This document shows, piece by piece, positions 45,230-56,164 of a stretch of DNA of 64,000 nucleotides; the first letter of the stretch is position 1, and every line of letters begins with the position of its first letter. The stretch is from Neoceratodus forsteri (taxonomy: Eukaryota > Chordata > Ceratodontiformes > Ceratodontidae). The notes below the pieces were generated by a model. That model had not been told where the DNA came from and did no database searches. It saw only the letters and a list, made by a program, of their open reading frames with translations. A program made the position numbers and the translations under genes. The stretch spans positions 888,146,001-888,210,000 of the forward strand of contig CM057456.1 of NCBI GenBank assembly GCA_016271365.2, in the 5' to 3' direction.

Positions 45230-46878
45230 TTTCCCTTTTTTGAGAATGTGCACTATAAATAGTGAAGTAACAGTAATGCAAACGCAAGTGCAAACGGTAA
45301 CGCACATGGTGACACAAATGTAAACGATAACACAAACAGTAATAGAAACGCAAGCACAAACGTTAATGAAAACAGAAATGCAAATGCAAGCGCGTATGGA
45401 AATGCAAATCATAATGCACATGGTCATGGTAATGCAATTGGAAATGCAAACATGGGAACAGCAACAATGACGTCAAAGGAAACACAAACACAAACAAAAA
45501 CTGAAGCGTATGCGCTGATGCGAATGGAAATGCACACAGTGACACAAAAGGAAACACAAACAAAAACAGTAATGGAAATGCAAATGTTAACAGTAACACA
45601 AACGCAAGCTCAAAAGAAAACACAAAGGGTAATGCACACGGTGGTGTAGACAGGAGCGCTAACACAAACAGTTAAAGGCTACAAGTGGAAGCATGCTGTA
45701 ACGATAACAACTACACACCCTTTTTCCCCAAAAGCTGCATTGAGAAACACAGTGAATACAAAGAATGTATGCATAATAATGGGCCTCGGGCAGAAAATGA
45801 ACACTTGGAATACTAAATTGCTTATATCTCAGGAGCAGTGCGATGTAGAAAAAAATTAAAATTTCATGTAATTTATGACTTTTCTGGCTAGTTTTGTACT
45901 TAGCACCCTAGTAGGAGGTTAAGTATTTTCTAATGAAAGACACACGTGTCCTCTAAAGCGTTTCTGAGATATGAATTTAGTCAATAGCAGACACCGTAAT
46001 GTTAGCCTATGGGAAAATTGTCAACTTCAAAGTATTGTAACTTTGCAGCCCAACCAAACTACCAAAAGGCACATCTGTGGGAGCTTGGCTTTCTTCCTTC
46101 CAAATTTCAGCCCAAAAGACCAAACCGTTCTTTTGCAACAGGGTGGCAAAGATTTCCTATTCTTTTTGGCCATAGTGTCACAAAATAGTGTAATGATTTG
46201 CAACACTTTCACAAAGGCAAGAGCGCCTAATGTACATACTACTTTATACACTACTGTTTACAAAATGTCAAAAACATATTTCTGGGGTGTTTAACCCTAA
46301 AAAGACATGGCTAGCATCCTCAGGGCTCGACTAGGTGAACACAGCAAGAACTGTGTCCCTAGAGGGTCCCAAATTTAAATGCCAAGCATTTCGGTGACCA
46401 CCAGCTGAAAACAAGATGGTGGCTTTGCGACACTACAGGGGTCATTTGCGACACTAAAAACTGCATTTGCGACACTGTTGAACTTTTTGTTAACTTTTCC
46501 CATTGACTATAATGGGAAACGTGTTTTTTGAATAACTTTTAAACTGTTTAATATTTTTTCACAAAATCTTTGAAAGGCACATGTTCCCTGAAGGTTTTGG
46601 ACCGGTCGCACAGACCGCGCGACCTGTAGGTACGAGCAAAGAATGTGCAAAACAGCATAAATACCACATTCTACAGCACTATGTAGCTCTGCAACTGTAT
46701 ACCTGACCATTATGAATCTTGGCAGATCCAGAGATCTATGGTACTGCTCCATGCATGCTAAATTTCAGGCAAATCCGTCATACAGTGGCAAAGTTATTAA
46801 GCTGCCAAATTTCACACTTTAACCTTAAATGGGGTACTCAACACTAACTATAGTGGCACTACTGTGCCACTATAATTT

Positions 46879-46882
<4 letters not shown>
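45230..46882 (-). mobile_element. Composite scaffold C, copy 5 (reversed; word gcgacact)
   Basis: Minus-strand scaffold ending at the start hairpin tatagtggcac-tact-gtgccactata (46856-46881). The word tttgcgacact repeats at 46424-46485; caccagctgaaaacaagatg is the reverse of the cagtt/catcttg phrase. The period-6 tract (45240-45680) is at its tail. It is the partner of copy 4 in a tail-to-tail pair centred at about 44305. Confidence 0.78.
45240..45680. repeat. Degenerate period-6 tract, ~70 hexamers
   Basis: Hexamers such as caaacg, gtaacg, cacatg, gaaatg and caagcg follow one another with position 3-6 of the unit conserved (A-A/C-Y-R-like) and positions 1-2 freely varying. The open frame at 45452-45649 is a by-product of the periodicity. 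Confidence 0.8.

Positions 46883-46885
<3 letters not shown>

Positions 46886-46922
<37 letters not shown>
46886..46922. repeat. (TA)n microsatellite
   Basis: TA run between composite copies 5 and 6. Confidence 0.9.
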
Positions 46923-46927
<5 letters not shown>

Positions 46928-46934
46928 GTCATTG

Positions 46935-47765
46935 CAAAATCTCTATTTTAATGCAGCTGTTAGGTTGATTCCAGACTAACAAAAGTCTGGAAATCTGATG
47001 TTAGGATTATCAAACCTACCCCCCCACCCTCCACACACCAGCAGGTGTCGGGATGTGCTTTGGGGACATCAGCCTAACTCTCACCCCATTCCATGTGTAA
47101 ACAAGCTGAGGTGGTACAGTATAGGAGAATGGGGTGAGAGTTAGACCCAATGACCCCAATGCACATCCTAATGCCTGTTGGTGTATGGAGGGTGGCGGGG
47201 TCAGGGGGTAGGGTTGTTAACCCTAACCCTAGGGTTAAACTTGCTTCCTTGAGATCAGCGGACACTTTGGATCTTGTTATACCAAGATACAATATGGCTA
47301 TAGGGAAACAATCAGTATTTGTTAGAGGACCACAGTTGTGGAATGGATTGCGTAAAATATTAAGAACTATGCAAAATATTACAAAGTGGGGGGACATAAA
47401 ACTTTGGTTAGGGGTATTTAATGAAAACACCAGGCATTGTTGCACTTTAAACTGAACATACATTTAATAAATATTGCACTGGAATGTTGTACTTGAAAAG
47501 AAACAGAACTCAAGTTAGAAGAGTTAGTATGTTATTGTTACTCAGGCTGTGATTTTCTTTTATTTAGAATTGTGTGGTTTTGTATTTGTTCTGTGAAGTT
47601 ATTGTAATATGCTGTGACACATGGACCTCATTGTAAATGAGCAAATGCTCAACTGAGTGTATCCAATTCATACAGTAATTTATAAATAAACATTTTACTT
47701 ACTTACTTACTTAACATCGAATTTCCAGACCTTTGTCAGTGTGCAATCAACCCATACTGCTGCAT
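46935..47765. mobile_element. Family B palindromic element, copy 8, split by a LINE fragment
   Basis: Left arm 46940-47225 (aactctcaccccattcca, ggggtgagagttag). Right remnant 47715-47765 (acatcgaatttccagacctt). A 485 bp L2-like LINE end lies between. Confidence 0.72.
47230..47714 (+). pseudogene. L2-like LINE 3' end with (CTTA)n tail
   Basis: Encodes LDLVIPRYNMAIGKQSVFVR followed by GPQLWNGL, matching the C-terminal box of L2/Rex ORF2 (usually R...G..SF...GP.LWN.LP). The reading frame ends with a stop after HCCTLN at about 47453. The 3' UTR has cattgtaaatgagcaaatgc and aataaacatttt, then five ctta repeats at 47697-47714, typical of LINE tails. It is 5'-truncated and inserted in family B copy 8. 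Confidence 0.75.
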
Positions 47766-47814
47766 TAAAACAGAGGTTTTTTTTGCAATGAATTTCCCTT
47801 CATTTTGAGAAAGT

Positions 47815-48515
47815 GTAATGTTAGTCATAGCCATACATTATGTGGGAGTGAGGGCCCTCTGGGCCCTGCACTCCCATCTTCCCATAAGCATAGAGACATA
47901 GTGCAGGAGGGTCCTGTGCTCCCAGGTTTGCAAAATGTTATCCATAGGTGGGAACATGGGCCCTCTGAGCCCTGCACTCACACCCACCCAGAAGTATAGA
48001 GACATAGAGCAGGAGGGCCCTATGCTTCCAGTTTTGCAAAATGGTATCCATAGGTGGGAGCATGGGCATTCTGGGCCCTGGACTTCCACCCACTCATGAG
48101 TATTTAGAGAGAGTGCAGGACAGCTTGGTGCTCCCACGTTTGCATAATATGATCCATAGGTGGGAGCACAGGCCCTCTGGGCCCTGTGCTCTAACGCACA
48201 GATATGTATAGGGACATATTGCAGGAGGACCCTGTACTCTCAGGTTTGCAAAATGGTTTCCATAGGTGGGAGCATTGGCCCTCCAGTTTCTGTGCTCCAA
48301 CCCACCCATAAGTGTGTTCCAGGTTTTGCAAAATGGCATCCATAGGGGGGCAGGCAGGCCTTCTGGGCCCTGCACACCAACCCACCTATAAGTGTAGAGA
48401 CATAGTGTAGGAGGGCCCTGTATTTCTAGTTTAGCATAAATGGTATGCATACATGGGAGCATGTGCCCTCCGGGCCCTGCGCTCTCACCTACCTATAAGT
48501 ACAGACACATGAAGC
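47815..48515. repeat. Family D tandem array, ~80-115 bp units, about seven copies
   Basis: Each unit has gggccctctgggccctg, cactcccac, agagacatagtgcaggaggg and gttttgcaaaatggtatcca. Units start near 47840, 47955, 48065, 48160, 48275, 48355 and 48460. Confidence 0.82.
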
Positions 48516-50335
48516 AGGCCTAGAGACATTCCAAGTAACCCTTGTAATAGTTATTTGGCAATATCTCACTAATCATAGCAACTGCAGTAAAAATTCCACC
48601 ACAGTTATATTAATGACCCGGCCACCTCCACACATACTCTGCGCTAAGCAAAAAATCTGTATCTTGAACTGTTTTCGAGATATAGCTGCTGAAAAGCATC
48701 TCGACCACCACAGTGTTATTATATGGGAAGATTCACAACTTTGGAGTGCTATAATTATGGAACCAATGTACATTTATTCACCAAACCAACAAAAGGCATT
48801 TCTGTGGGGCAATGGTTTGGCACCCTGCAAATTTCAGCCCAAAAGGTCCTAACAGTTTTCTTGATATGAAGTGGCAAAGAAACTGGTTTTTGGGGGCTGT
48901 TTACTTGCAGTACTTTTGAGGAAGTACCATTGGTTTACATGGGAGAGCTTTTGTGAAGGTACTGCATTACTTTCGCAAAAGTCTCGCCATTATAGATGCG
49001 GGACTTTCAAGAAAGTTCCATGGCTAGGATGGCAAAAGAATTTAAAAAACATATTTCCAGGCATCTTGGTGAAAATCTAATGCCAGGGACATGTTGCTAT
49101 TGCCCCGACTAGGTAAACCTAAATGCTGGTGTTTACCAAGGGGCAGTATTTTTTTTTTGGTTAACTCTATTTATGCTCTCTCACACCTGAGCATCCTTCC
49201 AGGGTGTACATCTCGATGTCAGCCTCTACTCCCTTGTCTTAACCCTGCTACTGACCTGAGGAACTCCCCCAACCACCCAGGCAGACCTAGCCCTCTGGAT
49301 CACCCCCCAGGGTGGGCCTGTCCTTCCATGATGGCCTTTCTGAAATTAGAGAACTCCTACTGTACCTTGGGTGGTGGGTCAGCCATGGAGTCCTGCAGTC
49401 GCAGGGCCAACAGTTGAGATGTGAGCTGAGTCCCTCATACCCCCATAATCTTCACGAGAGTGGCAGGGATTTCTCACTTTTTTGTATCCTGTCCCCTGCA
49501 GAGCCCAGCCAGCATGGCAATGTAGTGCCACTGCTCCGCCCCCCAGCTTACGGAGCGCTGCTATGCTGGCACCCTTCGCCTACTGCCAGAGGTCACTCAA
49601 TGAGTGGACCCTCCCCCAAGCCCTCCCCAGGAAGAGAGAGAAGTCCATCGGATGCTCAATCTCTTCCCTCCCCTGCCGACCCCCGATTACCCGGGCTTGC
49701 TCCTGAACCCGGGTCACCAGCATGGCATGAGATGTGGTGTCCAGCGCCTCAACCCTCAGTGCCACCGGGCGGGTTGGGTCAGTATTTTTTGAACTACTTT
49801 TCTTCTGCCTCACTAACTGAAAACAAGATGGCAGCAGCACAAAAGTACCTAACCCATTTGCAGCAGTAAAAAGTACTTTAGCGAAAACAAAAAGTGCTTT
49901 CGAACGGAACATATCTTTTTTTCTCATAAGCTATAATGGGAAATTTTAAACTTCAATAACTTTTGAACGGATTAATATTTTTTCACCAAACCTTCAAAAA
50001 GTACTTCCCTGACCCAGTCCCCATATACTTTGAAAAGGTCAAACCAGACAGACAAACCATTCAGGCTGTAGAGATGAGCAAATAATTTGTCAATAAAGGG
50101 CAAACAAAGTGATGTTTTGCACTTTTTTTGGTACTCCACAGCTCCACAACTGCACATCCGACAGGAACACAACTTGTCAGATCCAGAGATTTATGCTAGC
50201 AGTCAGAGCATGCACAATTTCAGGCAAATTGGATGAATAGCTGCAAAGTTATTAAGTGCAAAACTTGTGGCTTTAACATTAAAGTGCCTACTCAGCCTAA
50301 CTATAGCTGCACTACCATGCAGCTATAATATACTG
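48516..50335 (-). mobile_element. Composite scaffold C, copy 6 (reversed; word aaagtactttcg)
   Basis: Minus-strand scaffold ending at the start hairpin tatagctgca-ctacca-tgcagctata (50302-50327). The word agtactttt recurs in both cassettes (48905-49030 and 49830-49910). ctaactgaaaacaagatggc is at 49813. Interrupted by a retrocopy at 49159-49779. Confidence 0.78.
49159..49779 (-). mobile_element. Poly-A retrocopy of CR1 5'/ORF1-like sequence
   Basis: A ~620 bp insertion in composite copy 6, bounded by cagtatttttt on both sides (49144-49154 and 49780-49790). On the minus strand it ends in a poly-A run. The beginning (minus strand ggtggcactgagggttgagg) is related to the 12600-12715 part of the CR1 at 10150-12720. 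The frame 49580-49927 gives VALRVEALDTTSHAMLVTRV, with no named domain recognised. Unusual because it lacks RT and a CR1 3' end. Confidence 0.68.
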
Positions 50336-50564
50336 TATATAAATATATTTATACAATAGGGGTGGGAGCTTCTAGAGTGTGATAAATGGAGATATCTTCA
50401 CTGAAGTGTGATGAATGAGGATGACATCAGCACAGTGGTGATAAATGCCTTTTATCCATACTGTACTGATGTCACCACTCACTCACTACAACCTGCATTC
50501 TAAATTAAACTGCTTTACAAAACAGTTTATCTTTCTCACTGAGGCCTGCAAGTTACTCAATTAG

Positions 50565-50735
50565 GAGGCAGTATAGTGCAGTGGTTTAAGGCTCTGAGCT
50601 GCAAACCTGGAGACCTGCATACTGTGTGACCCTGAGTAAGTCACTTAACTTCCTTGTGCTCCCAGGTCACACCTGTAAACAAGCTGTCAGCTTAGTGTGT
50701 CTCCCCTTGTAAAATTAAAAAATACACTACATACA
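50565..50735 (+). mobile_element. tRNA-derived SINE with MIR-like core
   Basis: Head tagtgcagtggtttaaggct resembles the A box region of a serine/leucine-type tRNA; gagctgcaaacctggagacc follows. Core is actgtgtgaccctgagtaag, then tcacttaacttcc, as in MIR/CORE SINEs. It is followed directly by a CR1 3' end. The target duplication aattag (50559-50564 and 51028-51033) encloses both. Confidence 0.72.
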
Positions 50736-51027
50736 TACACATTACATTACAATTTGAAGATAGAAGGTAATGTTAGAAAGTATGTTTTCACAGAGAGGGT
50801 TGTGTATGCATGGAACAGCCTTCCTGAGGAGGTTGTGGAGTCAGGAACAGTGGGGGAATTCAAGAATGCATGGGACAGATTTAAGGCAATTCTAGTGGGG
50901 GGGTAGGAGGAAGTAAGCTGTTGATTAACTAGAATCTGCAGTTTATCCATCAGGTAGGGAAATGGACAGACTGGGTGGGCCAAGCGGTCCTTATCTGCTG
51001 TCAAATTCTATGTTTCTATTACATTAA
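50736..51027 (+). pseudogene. CR1 LINE 3' end fragment
   Basis: Encodes RKYVFTERVVYAWNSLPEEV, the CR1 C-terminal box, followed by WDRFKAIL, a stop near 50906, and the 3' UTR with ggacagactgggtgggccaa and ggtccttatctgctgtc, the hallmark CR1 tail. It could be a separate insertion in the SINE tail, or one SINE-LINE chimera. Confidence 0.8.
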
Positions 51028-51669
51028 AATTAGCATTGCAAAAGTCACTCACCTATGTCCCATGAGTGTTTCTGAGATTCTCAGCCCATTACTATGCTGA
51101 TCTCAGCTTCACTACAGCCTGCATTCTAAATGAAAATGCTTCATAAAAAAGTTTCTGTTTCTCACTGCTACCTGCAACTTAATCAATTAGCATTGCAAAG
51201 GACACTCACCTGAATCCCATAGTGTTTCTGAGACTCCCAGCTCATTACTATGCTAATCTCATCTTCACTACAGCCTGCGTTCTAAATGAAACTGCATCAC
51301 AAAAGTTTCTGTTTCTCACTGCTACTTGCAACATACTCAATTAGCATTGCAACAGACTCTCACCTGTGTCCCATAGTGTTTCTGAGAATCCCAGACATTT
51401 CATAAAAACTCATACACACTTAGACCACACACAGAAAAAGCAACAAGCACACAGATAGGAAAAAAACACAGGAAAACATAATAATATTTCTGAACCTCCC
51501 ACCTGCATGATATAAATAGCATGCATGATGTGCAGATCATATGCTATGGAAAATACTCTCACTCCTGCACAGTGAGCTCTGGATACTCTCACTTGTGCCT
51601 TCAGCACTCATATCAAGAGCTCATTCTGCAGGAGTAAGAATATTTTCCATATCACCTCCTGCCCATCAT

Positions 51670-51670
51670 G

Positions 51671-51723
<53 letters not shown>

Positions 51724-51728
51724 TATGT
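51670..51728. repeat. (TA)n microsatellite
   Basis: Interrupted TA run between family E copy 4 and family A copy 4. Confidence 0.9.
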
Positions 51729-51749
51729 ATACACACACACATACATATA

Positions 51750-51995
51750 TGTAATAGATAAACCACTCTGAGGTGTGGTCACGCTCTGATATACGTATGT
51801 CTTGGTGTGCGTCAACCACCCAAGACATGCATATATCAGAAGCGTGATACCTCGAAGTGGTTTATCTAACTTATAAAATGTCAAAATTGTTTTGGAGGTG
51901 GGTAAAAGTGCAGGTGTGCGGTCTTGCTCTGATATACGCACAGTCATGTGATGTGATCCAACAAATCAGCAGACATAATTTTTCCTACCCATTTT
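51750..51995. mobile_element. Family A palindromic element, copy 4
   Basis: aaaccactctgaggtgtggt and acctcgaagtggttta form shortened arms; the side arm has ttgttttggaggtgggtaaa and cagtcatgtgatg. It ends next to (TAGATA)n. Confidence 0.7.
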
Positions 51996-52000
51996 ATAAA

Positions 52001-52060
52001 TAGATATAGATATAGATATAGATATAGATATAGATATAGATATAGATATAGATATAGATA
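52001..52060. repeat. (TAGATA)n hexamer microsatellite
   Basis: About ten perfect copies of tagata, adjoining the start of composite copy 7 where other copies have (TA)n. Confidence 0.92.
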
Positions 52061-52061
52061 T

Positions 52062-54620
52062 GTTACACTGATGCGGTCACACCAGTATAGTAAGGGTTGA
52101 GTAAGTAGTTTAATGTTAAACCCCACATTTTGCACCTTAATAATTTTGCAACCATTCAATGGATTTGCACGAAAATATGGAATGTGTGGTCTTGTATGGC
52201 AGATCTCTTGATTTGTCAAGTTGTGTTTTGGTTCAGGCTTGTGGTTTACATGCAATGAAGTGCTAAAATATATGTTTTTCACCTTTTTTGACACTTTTTT
52301 GCTGATTTTTGCCCATCATGCTGCAGCCACACTGTTTGGTATTTTGGTTTGAAATGTTCAGGGTAAACAGAGGCTTGGTCAAAGAACAATCCAGCATTAG
52401 TTTGGTGAAAAAATACTAATACGTTCCAAAGTTATTTAATTTTTAATTTTGGGGTTCTGAGCATGCTCAGTTCACTCCAAGATTTATATGTATGTTTTTC
52501 GAAAGGGGATTGGGCTCATGATCAAGGATTTTGTCACCTTGTGAACAGGGATTTAAAAAATTCCTGTTCGTGAGAAAAAATTCTTTGTTCGTGAGCCACC
52601 ATCGTGTTTTCATTTTTTCCCCTAAACAAAATGTCGTAGCTTGCTCCATGGGTGACTTCTTGAGAAAATAAGGCATGGGTTTTGTTCAGGATGACACCCT
52701 CTACAAACCTATATCTTTGCTTTGCTTCATTGTGGCCAAAATACAGCCATTTTAAATTTTGAAATTCTTCATTTGTGACTCGCTTCCGATCCTCGTTCGC
52801 AAGCTAACAAAATCCCCAATCGTGAGCCAATCCCCTTTTGCAAGGTAGCAAAATCCTTGATCATGACTTAGGGACCAGATGGATATTCTCATGAACAAGG
52901 ATTGGCTTGCAAACGGGGATTTTGTCACCTCGAGAAAGGGGATTGGGTTTTTGAATCCCCTTTCATGAGCTGACAAAGTCCTTATTTGTGAGCTGGCAAA
53001 ATCCCCATTCATGAGCAATACCCTTTCATGAGCTGACAGAATCCTTGATCATCATTTCACAACAGATGGCCATTCTTGCAATTAGCGATTCACTTGCGAA
53101 TGGGAATTTGTCATCTCGCGAAAGGGGATCAGCTCATGAATGGAGATTTTGTCACCTCATGAAAAGGGATTGGGTATTTGAATCCCCTTTCATGAGTTGT
53201 CAAAATCCCCATTTGCAAGCTGACATAATCCCTGTTCATGAGCAATCCCCTTTCGCGAGCTGACAGAATCCTTGATCGTCATTTCACGACCAGATGGCCA
53301 TTCTCACGAATGAGGATTGGCTCGCAAATGGGGATTTTGTCAGCTCACAAAAGGGGACTGGTTTTTCAATTCATCGTTTGCGAGCTGTCAAAATCCCTGT
53401 TCGTGAACTGCCAAATTCCCAGTACACGAGCCAATCCCCTTTTGAAGAGGTGACAAAATCCCCATTTGTGACTTAGGGACCAGATGGCCAAAATCTGATG
53501 ATCAAGGATTACTCACAAAAGGGAATTTTTGACAGCTCACGAATGAGTTTGGCCTCTCAAACGGGGATATTGACACCTCACGAACTAGGATTTTAAAAAC
53601 TTTGCCACTGCACTGTAAATACATGGGTTGGTCTTTTGACTTGAAATTTACAGGGTATAAAGGGGATGCCCAGAGATGTGGATTATGCTATTTAGGCATT
53701 GAAAAGTTAATCCGTTCCATAGATATGCCATCACAAAGTTGATATTTTTCCCATAGGATAGCATTGTGGCACCCATAGTGACTTTCAGTGCCTGTATCTC
53801 GAAAATGAAGCAAGATACAGATTTTTTTGCTACCTTGGTGAGCTAAGCTTGCAAGGAAGTTTAAAAGTCATAGATTACATCTGCAGTGGAATTTCTTTCA
53901 TAGGTTGTATGGTTACTGAGATATTGGCAAATTTGTGTTACAAAGGTTCCTTTTCAGGCCTATAGGGCTATTGTATGACTCCGTTGTTATCTGTAAGTGG
54001 GATCGCAGGGCCCGGAGGGCCCATGCTCCCACAGACACATATCATTATGCACAAATGGGCACTTTGGTGGAGCATGGATCCTGAAGGGCCCACACTCCCA
54101 CCAACACATACCAGTTACCAGGTACATTACACTGTAAATAAACGGTTTGGTCTTTTGGCTTGAAATTTGCAGGGTATAAAGGGGGTGTCCCAGAGATGTG
54201 ACTTATGCTGTTTAGGTGTAAAAAATGTTATCGGTTCCATAGATATGCCATTATGAAGAATTGAGATTTTTCCCATAGGATAACATTGCTGGACCCACAG
54301 CACTTTCTGGTGCCTGTATCTTGGAAACAATGCAATATATGGATTTAGTTGACTTATCTCATGTGGAGGTTTGACTCTCATGATTACAATGGCACTGAAT
54401 TTTTTTTCATAGTTGCTACGGTTGCTGAGATATTGGCAAATTAGTGTCACAAGTGTTCCTTGCCCTATAGGGTTGCTGTATGGCTCTGTAGTTATGTGTA
54501 AGTGGGAGCGCAGGGCCCGGAGTGCCGCACTCCTACAAATGTATATCATTATGCACAAATGGGCAGCTTGGTGGGCCTCGCACTCCTACCAACACATACC
54601 ATTTACTAGTTATATTACAC
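52062..54620 (+). mobile_element. Composite scaffold C, copy 7 (word family tgag/cccc; expanded cassettes)
   Basis: Start hairpin is degenerate (tacactgatgc-ggt-cacaccagtata). Cassettes 1 and 2 are merged into a ~1.1 kb array (52490-53570) of gattcgtgagc-aatcccctttcg-type words. The end unit is duplicated in tandem, about 510 bp apart (53610-54110 and 54127-54600), each with ttttggcttgaaatttgcag, cccataggata and cctgtatct phrases and a family D hairpin. Confidence 0.78.
52490..53570. repeat. Higher-order word array
   Basis: Short words (gagctgacaaaatcc, aatcccctttcatgag, ggggattttgtca) in both orientations, nested in longer units marked by gaccagatggccattct near 52870, 53063, 53292 and 53481 (spacing about 190-230 bp). 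Confidence 0.8.
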
Positions 54621-54654
54621 TTTTCCAAAAAGTAAGGAAATTCATTGCAAAAAT

Positions 54655-54985
54655 ATTTGTTAATGCATCAGTTAGGCTTAAAGTGACAAACATGGGGAAA
54701 TGAAATGTTAGGGTTGAGTCCCTAACCCCACCACCACCCAACCCAGCATTCTTCACAGAACAACAGATGCCAAGGTGTGCCATGGGGTCGTGAGGTTTAA
54801 CTTTCACCCCATTCTCCTTTACTTGACATGTCAACCTGTTTACACATAGAATGGGGTGTGAGTTGGGCCTTATGACCCCATGGCATTCTGTGAAGGATGG
54901 GGGGTGGGGGGTTAGGTGCTCAACTCTAACATCTCATTTCCCAACTTTTGTTGATTTAATCCTAACTGATGCATTAATGAAGTTT
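54655..54985. mobile_element. Family B palindromic element, copy 9
   Basis: gttaatgcatcagttaggct and atcctaactgatgcattaa; inner ctttcaccccattctccttt with aatggggtgtgagtt. It ends with tttttgcaatgaatatata, joining directly to copy 8 of the scaffold. Confidence 0.78.
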
Positions 54986-55002
54986 TTGCAATGAATATAT
55001 AT

Positions 55003-55560
55003 TGTACTGGCATGGTCGTGCCACTATAGTTAGGGTGAAAGTGCACTTCGATGTTAAAGTTCAAAATTTGAGGGTTAATAACTTTAGAGCCATTCAATGG
55101 ATTTGCATGAAGGTTTGCATCCACAATCTCTAGGGGTGGTTCTCTTGATCTGCTAAATTTGTTGGGAATCTGTTGAGTGGTTTCTGAGATATAAAGTGTT
55201 GAAAAAACAGAAATATTTTGATCTTTTTGCATTTCTTTGTTATCCTGGATCTCAGAAATGGCTTTATGTTGTGGGCTGAAATTTTCAGGGTAGAAAGTCC
55301 TTGCATCACAGCTGTGCCTTTTGAAGGTTTGATGAAAACATATTAATCTGTTCAAAAGTCATGACATTTTAAATTTTCCCATTATTTCCTATGGGAAAAT
55401 TTATATGTCAGGCACGAAAGAAACTATCTTTCATACAAGTATCGTACGAAAAATGCAAGGTTATGTTCGAACAATAGGACTACTGTGCAGAAAATACCAG
55501 CTTCTTTTCACAAAGAATGCTGTATCCTGCATCAAAGTACCCTAATGTGCTGCACAGTAC
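55003..55560 (+). mobile_element. Composite scaffold C, copy 8 (5' part)
   Basis: Start hairpin tactggca-tggtcg-tgccacta, then ttaataactttagagccatt, gtgccttttgaaggtttgat and atttcctatgggaaaa. Cassette 1 (55410-55565) holds cgaaagaaactatctttcat-like and gtacgaaaaatgcaa words. It then passes to family G. Confidence 0.7.
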
Positions 55561-55990
55561 TTTCTGACATGGGGTGCCCAATCCCGTGTTGTACTGTGTG
55601 TACATTGCTGGTATCCACACCCCCACTATTCTGGCACACTGGGAGCCCTCCCTAGTGTGTCCAGATAAATTAATTTTTACTTTCCGACACTGGGATGCCC
55701 ACTCCCAGTGTCATATTTCTCCCCTCTCCCACTATCTTTTATTGCCGACGGGGGTGCCCATCCCCCTGTTGGCACCATGTGTGCCCCCCCCAACTGATGT
55801 GGCACACTTGAAGCCCACCCCAGTGTGCCTAAAGTATTTATTTTTTTTGGTCCTGTAAATGAAGAAAACTGTCCCATGAAGTCTTTTTTAATATTTTTTT
55901 ACCTGTAATGAAGAAAATGGTCCATCGTCATCTCCCCATTCCCTCCCCATCCCCACCCTCCCTCTGTGCCCCACCTTCCCACCCCCTCAC
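55560..55990. repeat. Family G hairpin units
   Basis: Three to four units of the type gacactgggatgcccactcc followed by cagtgtc, each palindromic, with a gcacactgggagccc spacer. The same family is at 63780-64000. Confidence 0.7.
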
Positions 55991-56164
55991 CCATACTTAC
56001 CTTCCAGAGGTCAGGAGTCATGATCTTCTGTGGACCAGGACATGTCTGCACTCTTCAAAGCTGAACTGCAGACTGAGGAATTGGGTAAGCCCTGTATAAT
56101 GGGAGTTAACTGGGGGGTTCAACTTAGATTGATATCTCAGCCATTTTGGGGAATTTTGGCCCCA

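Larger units (their letters stand above)
50345..51668 (+). mobile_element. Family E element, copy 4, with SINE/CR1 insertion
   Basis: Left hairpin gacatcagcacagt with actgatgtc (50424-50475), body units of ~150 bp with tttctgagactcccag and cttcactacagcctgc, right hairpin cactcctgcacagtgagctc with ctcattctgcaggagt (51560-51640). Interrupted at 50565-51027. Confidence 0.75.

Noticed and set aside
45452..45649. Low-complexity Met/Thr/Gln-rich ORF
   Set aside because: It is a by-product of the period-6 tract.
47815..48515. Palindromic repeats at regular spacing as a CRISPR-like array
   Set aside because: Spacers are themselves repeated, the setting is vertebrate, and no cas gene is present.
50571..50640. 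A functional serine tRNA gene
   Set aside because: The A-box-like part is present, but the B box and acceptor pairing are not; the MIR-like core that follows marks a SINE.
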